A stretch of 62,500 bases of DNA from Prorocentrum cordatum (Eukaryota; Sar; Dinophyceae; Prorocentrales; Prorocentraceae), in the NCBI GenBank assembly GCA_963575745.1, contig CAUYUJ010001470.1:525174-587673 (forward strand). Reading direction: 5' to 3'. Both the position numbers and the translations under genes were made by a program. Below are positions 33,581 to 45,091 of this stretch, piece by piece. Below the pieces are notes generated by a model that was not told where the DNA came from, did no database searches, and saw nothing but the letters and a program-made list of their open reading frames with translations. Position 1 is the stretch's first letter; each line of letters opens with the position of its first letter.

Positions 33581-34389
33581 GACGCCCGAATGAGGATGAC
33601 TACTGGGAACTACCAAGTTACCCAAAAAAGTCGGTATCTCGTTACTAGCTACCGAAACGTGCGACGTCTTCAGCGCTACGGACGAGGTACGCCGTGCACA
33701 ACGTTGCGCGCAAGGTGCGCCGTGTTCGTCGTTACGTGCAAGGTACGCCGGCCCCCGCTTGAACCACAGCATCACTTGAGCGGCCTGGCCGCTCCCTACC
33801 TCCCTCTCTTCCTTGTTTTGATTCTCAGGAGATTCGGTTGGTTGGCGGTCTCCTTCCCTTCTTCCCCTCTGGAATTGGTCCCCCGGTGGCGTCCGGGGGG
33901 CCTCACTCACGCGTCGGCAATGCGCCGTCCGCAGGGCCCCGCGCGGGCGCGGGCTTGACTTGGGACGGCAGAAGCCGCTGCGAGAGAGAGAAAGAGGAGG
34001 CGAGTAAGAAAGTTAGACTCGACGTGCCTCAGGGCGCACCGACTGAGCCCGAAGGCGGCAAGCAAATAAGGAGGGGGGCTAAATTCTTGGAGAGCGCGCC
34101 CAGAAACCTTGGCGGACGAAGAAGGGTATGAAACCTTCCTTTGCGCCATCGGGGACGCCTGTCGCAACGTGGCTGGATGATTTACCCCCCCCACGTGCCG
34201 CCATGAGGGGATGATCCAAACGATTTCACCGCCAACGAAAGGCCAGACTTCGCGAGCAGCGCTGCCGAGCATTCGAATGATTCTGAGACGCATTGTATGG
34301 CACTGCCTGACAACCCTGCCCAGCACCGCCCTCTGCAAAGCAGCGCTGGCCCTGGCCGCGCACCAGCGTAGTGGGGTACGCAGCCATGG
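33581..34389. other. No gene seen
   Basis: GTACGCCG/GTGCGCCGTG words repeat at about 33685-33750. Otherwise featureless. Confidence 0.35.
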
Positions 34390-34800
34390 CGCCCGCAGAG
34401 CATACATATATATATATATATTTATGTATGTATATATGTATAATTGTATATAGGTATAAATATATATACAAAACTGCATTGGCGCTGCGCGCCATGCACG
34501 TTGGTCCTTTGAGTTCCGCACGCAAGCGGAATGCGTGCGTGCGTATATGCGCGCATGCATGTATACACGCGCGCGCATGCACGTTCCGTGTATATATATA
34601 TATATATATATACATGTCTAGGTGTATGCAATCTACTTACACTGTTGTATGTGTGTATACAGCGCACATATGTACATAGAAATTCATGTGTGTAAGGGTA
34701 TGAACATGCATATGCAACTAGTACGTGCTTTGTCGGTGCACGCCCATCTGTATACATATATCTGTATATGTATATGTATAGAGCTATCGGTTCGCATACA
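34390..34800 (+). repeat. TA/TATG microsatellite cluster
   Basis: TA-rich tracts at 34402-34470, 34588-34615 and 34755-34780, separated by GCGTGCGTGC-type tracts. Confidence 0.75.
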
Positions 34801-34977
34801 CATGCGTATCTCAGGCGGTAGTGGCCTGACCAGTTGCTCAGGGCATCTCGCAACTGAAAGGTGCGAGGGTCTCAAGCGAAAATGGCCAGATTACCATGGG
34901 ACAGTGCATCGCCGAGGTCAGTGTCCGAGGATGACTCAAGCGAAAATGGCCTGAACACTTCCGCTGAGCAGAATCAA

Positions 34978-36430
34978 TGAATGTTGGCATTCGGAAACAT
35001 CGTGGGGGTGTTTTCGGGGCCCTCGTGGGCCGTTTTGGCGCTTTCATGGGCCGTCCTGGGGCCTTCTTGGGCCGTCTTGGGGAGCTTGGGCCCGCTGGAG
35101 CCCCCTTTGGATCCATCTGGGGCACTTCTGGGGACCTCCCATGGCCCTTTTGGGTCTGTGCTGGGAGCCCTTGGGGGGCCCCTTGGTTCTATCATGGGCT
35201 GTCTTGGGGCTCTCGTGGGCGATCGTGGGGCCCGGCTCGGCCGTCTTGAAGCTTTCTTGGGGGCTTTTTGGAGCGTCTTGAGGCGATCTCGGGGGCTTTG
35301 AAACCGTCTTGAAAGCTGATGACATCCGAAAGGCGAATATGCTAAACCTGTAAGTTTTACGAAGGAGGCCACTTGGAAAGCTTTTTGGGGTGCCTTGGGG
35401 GTCTTTATGTTGGCATTCGGAAACATCGTGGGGGTGTTTTCGGGGCCCTCGTGGGCCGTTTTGGCGCCTTCATGGGCCGTCCTGGGGCCTTCTTGGGCCG
35501 TCTTGGGGAGCTTGGGCCCGCTAGAGCCTCCTTTGGATCCATCTTGGGCACTTCCGGGGACCTCCCATGGCCCTTTTGGGTCTGTGCTGGGAGCCCTTGG
35601 GGGGCATCTTGGTTCCATCATGGGCTGTCTTGGGGCTCTCGTGGGCGATCGTGGGGCCCGGCTCGGCCGTCTTGAAGCTTTCTTGGGGGCCTTTTGGGGC
35701 GTCTTGAGGCGACCTCGGGGGCTTTGAAACCGTCTTGAAAGCTGATGAAATGTTTTACGAAGGGGACGAAACGATTTTTGTGTTTTGAGAGCCCCTTGGG
35801 AAGCTTTTTAGGGTGCCTTGGGGGTCTTTCTGTTGGCATTAGGAAACATCGTGGGGGTGTTTTCGGGGCCCTCGTGGGCCGTTTTGGCGCCTTCATGGGC
35901 CGTCCTGGGGCCTTCTTGGGCCGTCTTGGGGAGCTTGGGCCCGCTGGAGCCTCCTTTGGATCCATCTTGGGCACTTCCGGGGACCTCCCATGGCCCTTTT
36001 GGGTCTGTGCTGGGAGCCCTTGGGGGGCCTCTGGGTTCCATTATGGGCTGTCTTGGGGCTCTCGTGGGGCCCGGCTCGGCCGTCTTGAAGCTTTCTTGGG
36101 GGCCTTCTGGGGCGTCTGAAGGCGATCTCGGGGGCTTTGAAACCGTCTTGAAAGCTGATGAAATCCGAAAGGCGAATCTGCTAAAATTGAAAGTTTTACG
36201 AAGGGGATGGGACGATTTTTGTACTTTGAAGGCCCCTTGGAAAGCTTTTTTGGGTGCCTTGGGGGTCTTTTGGGCCGTCCTGACGCACTTGGAGTCCCTC
36301 TTGGAGCGCTCTTGTGCTGTTTGGGGCCTCCCTTGAGCCTTTCTGATGACCCATCGGATCGCTCTGGGTCTGCTGGCAAGGCTTTGTGGAGACCCAGAAA
36401 GCCGGGTGACCTTTTCCAAGGACGTCCAAG
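34978..36430 (+). repeat. About 425-bp tandem satellite, three units plus a partial fourth
   Basis: The unit start TGTTGGCATT(C/A)GGAAACATCG recurs at about 34980, 35408 and 35830 (spacing about 423-429). Each unit holds TTGGGCCGTCTTGGGG minisatellite sequence and ends with an AT-rich island (CTTGAAAGCTGATGA, then GTTTTACGAAG) at about 35310, 35735, 36155. The repeated open frames of about 100 codons on both strands come from this duplication. Confidence 0.85.
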
Positions 36431-36526
36431 GGAGCCCGAGAACCCCAGATCCCGGGGGTCCAGTTTTGGGGGGTGGGGGAGGGTTTCCTTCCCCCCTGGG
36501 CTTGTAAAAATATAGGAAGAGGTATA

Positions 36527-36533
36527 TATTTAC

Positions 36534-36564
<31 letters not shown>

Positions 36565-36589
36565 TGGATATGCATATATATATATATAC

Positions 36590-36644
<55 letters not shown>

Positions 36645-36668
36645 AGAGAGAGAGAGAGAAAGAGAGAT

Positions 36669-36759
<91 letters not shown>

Positions 36760-36768
36760 TCGGCGGCA
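36527..36768 (+). repeat. TA then GA microsatellite
   Basis: A TATA/TACA tract (36527-36600) runs into GA-rich repeats (36600-36760). Confidence 0.9.
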
Positions 36769-36929
36769 AAGGAGGTCCGCTCGCGCCTGCGGCCGCGGCG
36801 TCGCGAACACGCGCTCGATGATGGCCTCCCGGCCGAAGGACTCAGAACATGTTGGGCGTCCGAGGCCATATTTCTTCGTATTTGTTATCAACTCGGGCTC
36901 GCCTGGGGGCCCTCCCTTGTCTGTGAAGA

Positions 36930-37310
36930 ACTGGTGTGTGCCCGGGAACTGGTCGTCGCGGCCTTCCTCGGGGTTCCCCAGTCTTGTTTCCATGCAGTGG
37001 CCTTCCTCAGGGGTTCCCCTGTCTTGTCTCCTTACACGGCGTTGCTAGGTCTTGCCTCCTCCAAACGGAGGTCCCTGGGGCTGCTGTCCTTCTGTCTGAC
37101 AAGGCGTTGTCCGGGGTTGCTTGGTTCCCCTGGGTTGCTCGGTCGTGTGCCCCTGCAAGACCCCTCTGGACTGCCTGGGTTGCCCGGGATGTCCCAGTCA
37201 GGGGTCTTGGTGGCTCGGTTCCCTGGTCCGGGTTCCATGGTTCCGTGTGCCCTGGTTCCTTGGTTTCTTGGTCCTCGTTTCCAGGTTCGTCGTTCTTCGC
37301 CTGAGCATCG
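36930..37310 (+). repeat. GGTTCCC/TTGTCTCC irregular minisatellite
   Basis: Words such as GGGTTCCCC, CTTGTTTCC, GGTTGCCCGGG and CCTTGGTTTCTTGG recur loosely. It resembles the tract at 23060-23285. Confidence 0.55.
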
Positions 37311-37668
37311 TTGCTTTCAATCAGTGCCAGCTTGGACTTGCTTGCCAGCTGTAGACTAACACGTGACACGCGACACGCACGGGCTGGGGTGCCCAACCTG
37401 AGCTAAGTAAGAAGGGATACGCTTCGGTTTCTAGGATTCGTGATGTCACACGCTTCTCTTAAGCTTGAGTGGCTTCGCTTTGACGGTGCGGGGCAGCGCA
37501 GAGCAACATGTGATACGGTCAGGATGGGAATGCTAGATGTAACACGCTCGCGGCTAATTGCCCAGATGATTGCCCAGCTCAAACTAAGAGTAGAGGAATA
37601 ACACACTGCATGTTTGTCAGCGTGGGCCCCAAGCAGCGTGTTTCCAGCAGTATCGGTTCTGAAATCTA

Positions 37669-37889
37669 GGTGGAGCAATATAGGTAGTGCAATCTACGTG
37701 GTGCAGTCTATGTTGTGCAACACATGTCGTGCAAACGATGTTGCGCAAAACATGCGTGCAATGCATGTCGTGCAACATGTGTTTGCAAACCATATGGTGC
37801 AAGATATGTGGTGCGATACACGTGGTGCAATCGATGTGCTGCAATTTATTTGGTGCAATATATACGGTGCAATCTATGTTGTGTCATCG
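37669..37889 (+). repeat. 15-bp minisatellite (GGTGCAATCTATGTT)
   Basis: About fifteen imperfect 15-bp units. All frames are open over part of it, giving C-N-(L/M)-C-G-A-like pentads. The source of Cys-rich open frames here is the repeat, not a metallothionein. Confidence 0.8.
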
Positions 37890-38049
37890 GGGCGGCGACA
37901 ACGAGCACGTAGCCGCCAGACCGGCACACAATTCCAGACGACGGGCGGCGACGAGGCGGCGGCGACGGCAGGCAAGGAGCAGCCAGACCGGCACGCACGC
38001 CCAGTTCCTTAGAAACACACTAGAACCCCTGAGTGCAAGCTCTGTTTGG

Positions 38050-38236
38050 GAAACAGGCGAACTTTCGACCGTCCGCGCGGATTTCTCGGATCGGCGCTGG
38101 ACCCCCCTCCCTGGCGCGCGGAACGTGTCAGGGGCGGCGCTGGAGGCGCCGCCAGGGGGCTCCAGCGCCGATCCGAGAAATCCGCTTGGAGCCCCGAAAG
38201 TTTATGCTCATGCAGTTTTTTTGTCTTTCGATCGCA
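38050..38236. mobile_element. MITE-like element, copy 2
   Basis: Arms containing CGGATTTCTCGGATCGGCGC (38079-38098) and its complement (38171-38190) flank the centre GGCGCTGGAGGCGCCGCC. Same order and spacing as copy 1 at 27.7 kb, including TTTATG just outside the right arm. Outer inverted similarity (ACTTTCG) is short and diverged. Confidence 0.75.
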
Positions 38237-38460
38237 AGTGACATGTTGCAGCTCCCATGTGCGGGAAGACGACGAAGCACCGCAAGGCGACGCTTGCCCT
38301 CCGTCGTTAGAGGGCCCAAGCACGCGGGGACTCGTGCAGCTCTGCTGCGGACACGCCATGCACCCGCCGCTCGCCGCGCCTGCCCCAGCGAGCGCTGCAA
38401 AGCCTTACGAGCATCTGTTCTTACTTACTCGTTCGTGCTTGCTCGGGAAGCTTTCTCCTA

Positions 38461-38890
38461 ACTGGGGTCGTCGTCGTCGTCGTCGTCGTCGCCCCTTGCA
38501 AGGCGCCATCCTCCCAGGGAGGCGTCGCCGGTGCTGCGCTGCCACTGCCCGAAGTGGCTTTCTCCGCCGCCGCTGCCGTCGCCGTCGCCGTCACCGCCCG
38601 CGGTCGCCCTCGACTTCCTCGCCCTCCTCTTCCTCCTCCTCCTCCTCCTCCTCCTCCTCCTCCTCCCCGCCTCCTCCTCCTCCTCCTCCTTCTCCTCCTC
38701 CTCCCCGGCCTTCTCCTCCCCCTCCTCCTCCTCCTCCTCCTCCTCCTCCTCCTCCTCCTCCTCCTCCTCCTCCTCCTCCTCCTCCTCCACCTCCTCCTCT
38801 TCCTCTCTTCCTCCTCCTCCTCCTCCTCCTCTTCCTCCTCTTCTTCTTCCTCCTCCTCCTCCTCCTCCTCCTCCTCTCTGGCAGCGTGCC
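38461..38890 (+). repeat. GTC and CTC microsatellites
   Basis: (GTC)n at 38464-38490, then GCC/GTC at 38565-38600, then a long CTC/CCT run at 38625-38878. Confidence 0.9.
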
Positions 38891-39929
38891 AAGGCCAGGT
38901 GCACCTGGGCGCTCGCTGGCAGGCTGGCGGGCGCTGTAAAAACAACCTGCTTTAGAAAAGCTCTGTGGCCCTGCCAGCGACTCAGCTCGGGCCGACGGGT
39001 AGTCCACAAGGGTGCAGGTTATCGTTAGCGACGGACTGGACGCCCACCGAGGATCTTGTTTTCCCAGGCCGCGGCGTCAAGCAGCATCAGTTCTGCTTCG
39101 CCTTCTCACGCTCGTCCTCTTCCGCCCACCTCCACCCCAGAAGCGTCCACAAACTTCCAAGCACCTTCCGAGCATTTCGCCGGCGAGAATCTATGGCCAG
39201 ACCGCGGCGGCGACGACGGTGAGGGCGGCGGCGGCGGCGACGACATGACATCTTTGTTTTCTGTTCGAACTGCTGGAAGGCTCGAGCTAGGTAAATTGCA
39301 ATGCCTGGAACGCACGCCGTGGGCTGCTGGAGAGCATGCGCGTTGTCGGCATGGACTGCTGGAGAGCCCTCGCTGTATAAATATCGGGTGCTCGAGCGAC
39401 ACTCCGTGCAAGGCTTTCGAAATATACATTTGGAGGAGGCGACGGGGTTGGAGGGCGCGGGTGGCGGGGGTGCTAGCATTGTGCTCACGCCTCGTTCTCA
39501 CAAGGATTACGGACGCAGCGAGGAGCAACGCGCGAATTTAGCCCTAGATGCGTACGCATAGCTTATCGTTTCCACTCGCAACAATATTCGACTGACTGTA
39601 AGCCATGGCCATCTTGGCTCCGTGGCCATCATGGCTTCCTCCCGCCTTTCGAAATAGACCCTTCTGAGTGGCACCCCGCTCGGGGCGTGGCAAACCAAAC
39701 CACCTGCTGGACCTCTCGGAAAGTCGTGGACATGCCGTGCCTATTCCCCAATCTCCTGCTATACCTGGATGCAGGTACGGGACGCCGCAAGGAACCAATT
39801 CCCATCCACCCTACCTGGATGCATGTACGGGGCGCTACAGGGATCCAGCTGGAAGCTGCAGAACCTGCTGGCAGGAGCAGGCAGCGGGGGGCACGGAAGC
39901 AGCGAGCTGTATGTGTATGTGTGTGTGTG
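38891..39929. other. No firm gene
   Basis: A CGG/GGC tract is at about 39203-39242 and a (TG)n at 39909-39933. TACCTGGATGCA.GTACGG is duplicated at about 39764 and 39813. No recognised frame. Confidence 0.4.
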
Positions 39930-41420
39930 TGTGTCTCCTCGGCGCCCTCTACCGCTGGCAAGATCGCTACATTGCTCCCACCGCCGACCCATCCGACTGC
40001 GGTGACATCTTCGAGGCGCTGCTCTGCTTCCTCGCAGGCGACAACACCCAGGTTCGCGCCTGGCGCCGCTCCATCGGCCACCTCAGCGGGTGGACCGACG
40101 AAGACGCCATCAACGCCTGCACGGCCTTGCAAGCGGTCTGTGGGGCTTGCAAGTCTATCGCCTACCGAGTCGCGCCCGACGGCGAGGCCGGGGAAGGGCG
40201 GCAGCGCGGACTGGCCTACCACCCTGGAGGCCTCCAGGCCCTCGAGCGCGCTGTCCCGTCCGTGCGGAGCCGGCTGCCTACCGAGGGCTGCTGCCCGTGC
40301 GCCAGCCTCGTCGAGAGGGGCCGCGCGGCCTCCCCCCCCGTGGGCTGCCGACGACCGCTTTGGGGTTCCGCGCTCCGTGCTCCCGCCCCCAGGGCCCGTC
40401 CGACGGGCGCCCGCTTCGCCCACCGTTCATGGACCACAGCGGCTGCCCTCCCTACCCACCCTGCTTGTCGGTGCGACGAGTGCATGGTGCGCTACGGCCC
40501 CCGCGACGACCGCGGCCAGCCGTCTGGCCGGTGGGCCTCAGTGGACTTCAGCACGGGAATCACCGCTGCCAAGCGCCAGGTCTACTACAGCAGGTCATCC
40601 GCGGCCTGGCTCTGCCGCGGGTGCGCCGACTCTCCCGACGGACGAGAGCGGCCACTTCGACCTCGTGCCGCCGCCCGCTGGCCCCGGGCTGACGGCCATC
40701 CCCCCCACGTAGGGGGCTGGCTCTTCGCTCCCGCGATCGGCGACGACGGGGTCGCCAGGCGACCCGCTGGGCCCGACGCCCGTGAGGCACTCCCCACCAG
40801 CTTGCACCAGCTGCTCGTCCCCAGGATCGACGACGATGACCCCGACCACACCCAGACACTAGAGGCCTCCTATATGTGGTCGGAGTAGATGGGGTCGGAG
40901 GATCGCGCCGCATCGCCGATACATCGGCGATGCATTGGCGATGCATCGGCGATGCATCTGCGACGTCGGCGATACATCGGCGACGTCGGTGTGCGGAAAC
41001 ACGGGCTCTACATCGAGCTGCATCGTCGATGCATCGGCGATGCGGCGCGATCCTCCGACTCCATCGATAGGCCTAGACACACCCAGACGCCCATCTGGGT
41101 CCGCTCCACGTTCGACCACAAGTTCGGGGTGCTTCGTACGCTTCGCTGCGACCTCTGCACCAGCGGACTAGACACCTCGTTCCTTCCCCGACGCCCACCG
41201 CGGCGGCGGGCCAGTCGGGGCTTTCGTGCTCCACGCCGCGCCGGGCCGTGGCTTCTCGTTGCTCGGCGGCCTCCCCCTGTGGTCCGACCTGGCGGCACGG
41301 GCCTGCTCCCGCTGCTGCGCCGAGCGCTTCAGCCCAGAGGGGAGGCCAAGGCCGTTCTCAACGCCTGCGCGGCCGAGATCTCTGCGCCCAACTGCCAGCG
41401 GCCCCCCCACGTGGTCGCGC
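39930..41420 (+). pseudogene. Decayed copy of the large zinc-ribbon ORF family (paralog of 56.3-60.1 kb)
   Basis: The plus frame ending at 40888 reads CGDIFEALLCFLAGDN, CRCDECMVRYG and WLCRGC. After an inserted foldback the same frame resumes with HTQTPIWVRSTFDHKFG and LRCDLC. A third segment (about 41283-41330) in another frame gives ARACSRCCAERF. These match in order the minus-strand ORF at 56-60 kb (AGDVIEAILGFCVPW; CDKCGQ...WHCDIC; DERFG...ARCDTC; WRCRRC). Both pairs of C-x2-C motifs are therefore kept. It is 5'-truncated at about 39930 next to a (TG)n tract, interrupted by a stop at 40886 and then frame-shifted. The C-terminal third was not found. Confidence 0.6.
40858..41077. mobile_element. 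220-bp foldback element inside the zinc-ribbon pseudogene
   Basis: The arms GTCGGAGGATCGCGCCGCAT (from about 40894) and the complement (to about 41059) enclose GCATCGGCGATG repeats. The element is flanked by an exact 11-base direct repeat CACACCCAGAC (40847-40857 and 41078-41088), a probable target-site duplication. Element plus duplication is 231 bases, a multiple of three, so the host frame is the same on both sides. Confidence 0.75.
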
Positions 41421-42500
41421 CCCCCCCCCCCCCCCCCCACGGGATGGCTGTGCCAGCGCCCCAGCGCCCCCGCCTTCCTGACGCCCTTCCAAGCCAGGGA
41501 TGCGAGGCCCCCCCGAGGCCCCGGGATTCCGCTCCCCGTGCGACCCCTGCGCCGCCGCAAGGCCTGCCGTGGACGCGCCACTCCCCAGGCTCGCTGTGCC
41601 CCAGCGCCTGGCCGCCGAGCAACGTCGCCGGCACCTTCGCGGCCCCAGGCTCCGCTACGCCCAGGGCGCGTGCTGCTCCCCAACTGGCCCTGCAAGCTGG
41701 TCGCTCGCCGGCGGGCGCCGTTCGGGCGGCAGCTCCGGTGCTCGCCAGGTGGGACCCCGCCCGCGCGGCGCCCCGCGAGCCCGGCCACGCCCGCCCCCCG
41801 CGCGGTGGCGCCCGGCGGCCGAGCGCCGCCCAGCCCCGCTCCGCCCCGCCTCGACGACGCCCGCCGTCCCGCCGCCCGAGCGGCCCGGTGCCTGGCGCCC
41901 GCGGCATCGCTCGGCACCTCGCTGCCGACTCTGGACGCGCTCCCCCTTCGGGCCCCCCTCCGGCCTCTGCAGCTGCCCTCCCAGAGATCCGACGCTCCCC
42001 AAAAACTGGAGCAGGCGGCTTTTGGCAGTTTTCGGCCTCTGGGGGCCCTCGCTGTGGGCTCTGGAGCGTCCAAAAAACGATTCAGGATGAAAAACCAGCC
42101 CCAGGGAAGTGGTACGGACCTCCGGGGCCCACGCACCGAAAAAATTGGAGCAGCCGGATGTCTGGGTCGGGCGCGGGGCCTGCCCGCCGCTGTGGCGCTG
42201 TCTTCCGTCCCCGGTTCACCCGCGCTCACGGCCGGCGCTTCGGCCGCCAGCTGCTTCTTTCGTTGGGCCGCTGCGTCGCATCCTCCTGGCCGGAGCGGCC
42301 CCCCAGCAACGTCGCCCTGCTCATCGCATTACCCTGCGATCCTGCCGGCTCAATTTTTCGAGCCGGGCGCTTTCGCTCAATTTCGGGCCCCGGGAACCTC
42401 ACAGATCGATCCAGCTCGCATGACGCAGACAGATGGGGTTCAGGGCTCTGGTCGTGATTTCTCACGATGTTTCAATTTTTTCGAGGCGTCGGATTTCAGG
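41421..42500. other. GC-rich, no gene; contains copy 1 of a 190-bp dispersed repeat
   Basis: A C-run lies at 41419-41440. The segment about 41990-42180 (GTTTTCGGCCTCTGGGGGCC, AAAACGATTCAGGATGAAAA) is similar to 43440-43630. Long Pro/Arg/Ala-rich frames on both strands reflect GC content. Confidence 0.5.
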
Positions 42501-42502
42501 GT

Positions 42503-42872
42503 GCAGCTCCTTTTGGACGCGGTCGCTCCTCCGCGCCGCGTCGCAGGATGAGGAGGAGGAGGAGGAGAAAGAGGAGGAGGAGGAGGAGGAGGAGGAGGAG
42601 GAGGAGGAGGAGGAGGAGGAGGAGGACGGTGATAGGCAACGTCGCCCTGCTCTTCGCATTGCAGCTCCTTTTGGACGCGGTCGCTCCTCCGCGCCGCGTC
42701 GCAGGATGAGGAGGAGGAGGAGGAGAAAGAGGAGGAGGAGGAGGAGGAGGAGGAGGAGGAGGAGGAGGAGGAGGAGGAGGAGGAGGAGGAGGAGGACGGT
42801 GATAGGCAACGTCGCCCTGCTCTTCGCATTGCAGCTCCTTTTGGACGCGGTCGCTCCTCCGCGCCGCGTCGC
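42503..42872 (+). repeat. 158-170 bp tandem repeat containing a GAG microsatellite
   Basis: GCAGCTCCTTTTGGACGCGG begins at 42503, 42661 and 42831. Between copies are a GAG run and GGTGATAGGCAACGTCGCCC. Copies are near-identical outside the GAG run, so the duplication is recent. Confidence 0.9.
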
Positions 42873-43030
42873 CTCTCGCCCTCCGCTGGTCGCCTCGGGC
42901 GCGGTCCTGCCAGCTCGTGGCGCTGGTGTGGGCCTCTCCGTGCCCTGCCTCTCCGCGTGAGGGCCCAGCCTTCCCTCGCGCGGCGCCCGTCGCCTTCCCT
43001 CGTCGGCGCCCGCCCTCCTCACGACTGGAC

Positions 43031-43179
43031 TTAAGTCGGGCACGTCCCTCTACATGAGGACTCTTCGAACATAGTCAACACATAACATGGGGACCATTTT
43101 TAGTTTTTTTTTTTTGCTTTAGTGTTTTTTCCGTCCAAAATCCGCCTGTAGGGGGACATGCCCGACCTAAAGCTGGGCC
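43031..43179. mobile_element. Small inverted-repeat element (TAAGTCGGGC...GCCCGACCTAA)
   Basis: TTAAGTCGGGCACGTCCCTC (43031) and its diverged complement GGGGGACATGCCCGACCTAA (43151-43170) face each other about 100 bases apart. Four further copies of this terminus lie at 47.5 and 49.0-49.4 kb. Confidence 0.55.
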
Positions 43180-44295
43180 CGATCTGAAGTGGCCCAGGGG
43201 CACACAAATAAATATATACAAATCCCAGGACATCCAACATTTTCCTATATATTTGCTGGGTTTCGTCTTGCCCCCCCAACTTCCCACATTTTCCCACGTA
43301 TTACTGGGAATCGACGATTGGTTATGTCTGAGTGTTTTTCCCCCTCCTGGCGATCTCCTGGGTGGACCTCGCCGCGGTGATCGTCTCGGCCCTCGGCCCT
43401 GCCAGCCTCCGTCTTGGGGGTTCTGGCGCTGCGCGGCCCCCAGACTCCTCTCGCGTTGTGGAAAAATCGCGACGGGAGATTTTTCATTATTTTCGGCCTC
43501 TGGGGCCCCTATACTGGGCCTCGGGACCGTCAAAAACGACTCAAGACGAAAAGCCTGTCCTGGGGAAGAGGTCCAGACCTGTGGGGGTCGACGTTGTGAA
43601 CAAATCGCGACGTCGGGGGTCTGGACCCGCTGCCTTCCCCGAGCGGTGCCCTCCCTTCCCCGGCTTGGCTCCACATCTCCTGGGTGGCCCCCAGCGGATC
43701 GCGGGCGCGTCCGCTGGCCTCTTTGGCCGTGCCAGCCTCCGTCCTGGAGCCCAGGCCTTTGCGTCTCCCGCCTGCCTCGCCTCTCGCCGCGCCTGCCCGG
43801 GCTCGCGCGCGTTCTCCGTCCCCCCTCCCCGCCCCGCCGCCCCGCCGCTTTCGCTCGCTAGCCTTTCCTGCTCCCAGCCGCCTCCCGGTCTGACTGGCCG
43901 CCGGCTCTCCCGCCCTGGCCCCGCCGCTCGCAGGCGCTGCCCCTTGCACGCCGAACTTTGGCGCGGCACCGCCCTGCCCTCGCCGCCGGCTCGGCGCCTC
44001 TCTGCTGCTCTCCCGCCTCGGCGCCCTGCCGTTGCCTTGTCGCTCCCCGCCCGCCTGGCTGTGGCGCGGCCCCAGCCCTCTCGCCGCTGGACGCCCGGCA
44101 CCTGCCCCGCTGCCCCGCCGCTCGCCGGCGCCTCCTCGCTGCCTCCCCGCTGCCCCGGCGCCCCGCTCGGCCACTGCCCCGAGAGCGCCCGCTCTTCGGG
44201 GCTGCCGGGTTGCCGGGCGCGCCGGGCTGCCCGGCGCGCGCGCGGCTTGCCGTGCGGGCGTCGGACGGCGAGGAGTGGCTCCCGCCCGCGACGAC
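43180..44295. other. No gene; copy 2 of the 190-bp dispersed repeat, then GC-rich sequence
   Basis: 43440-43630 matches 41990-42180. 43640-44290 is GC-rich with long artefactual Ala/Arg/Pro frames on both strands. Confidence 0.45.
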
Positions 44296-44299
44296 CGAA

Positions 44300-45091
<792 letters not shown>

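Noticed and set aside
32246-33910. 554-codon Val/Leu/Ala-rich minus-strand frame as a membrane protein
   Set aside because: It is the minus reading of the 21-bp minisatellite; several other frames are equally open over part of it.
37687-38241. Cys-rich open frame resembling a metallothionein
   Set aside because: The Cys pattern follows a 15-bp tandem repeat and the downstream half is unrelated MITE sequence.
38046-39028. Pro-, Glu- and Leu-rich frames of 130-300 codons
   Set aside because: They are produced by a CTC/GAG microsatellite on both strands.
40889-42457. 522-codon plus-strand frame as a separate gene
   Set aside because: Its start lies inside the foldback element, the next part belongs to the zinc-ribbon pseudogene, and the rest is GC-rich sequence without a domain.
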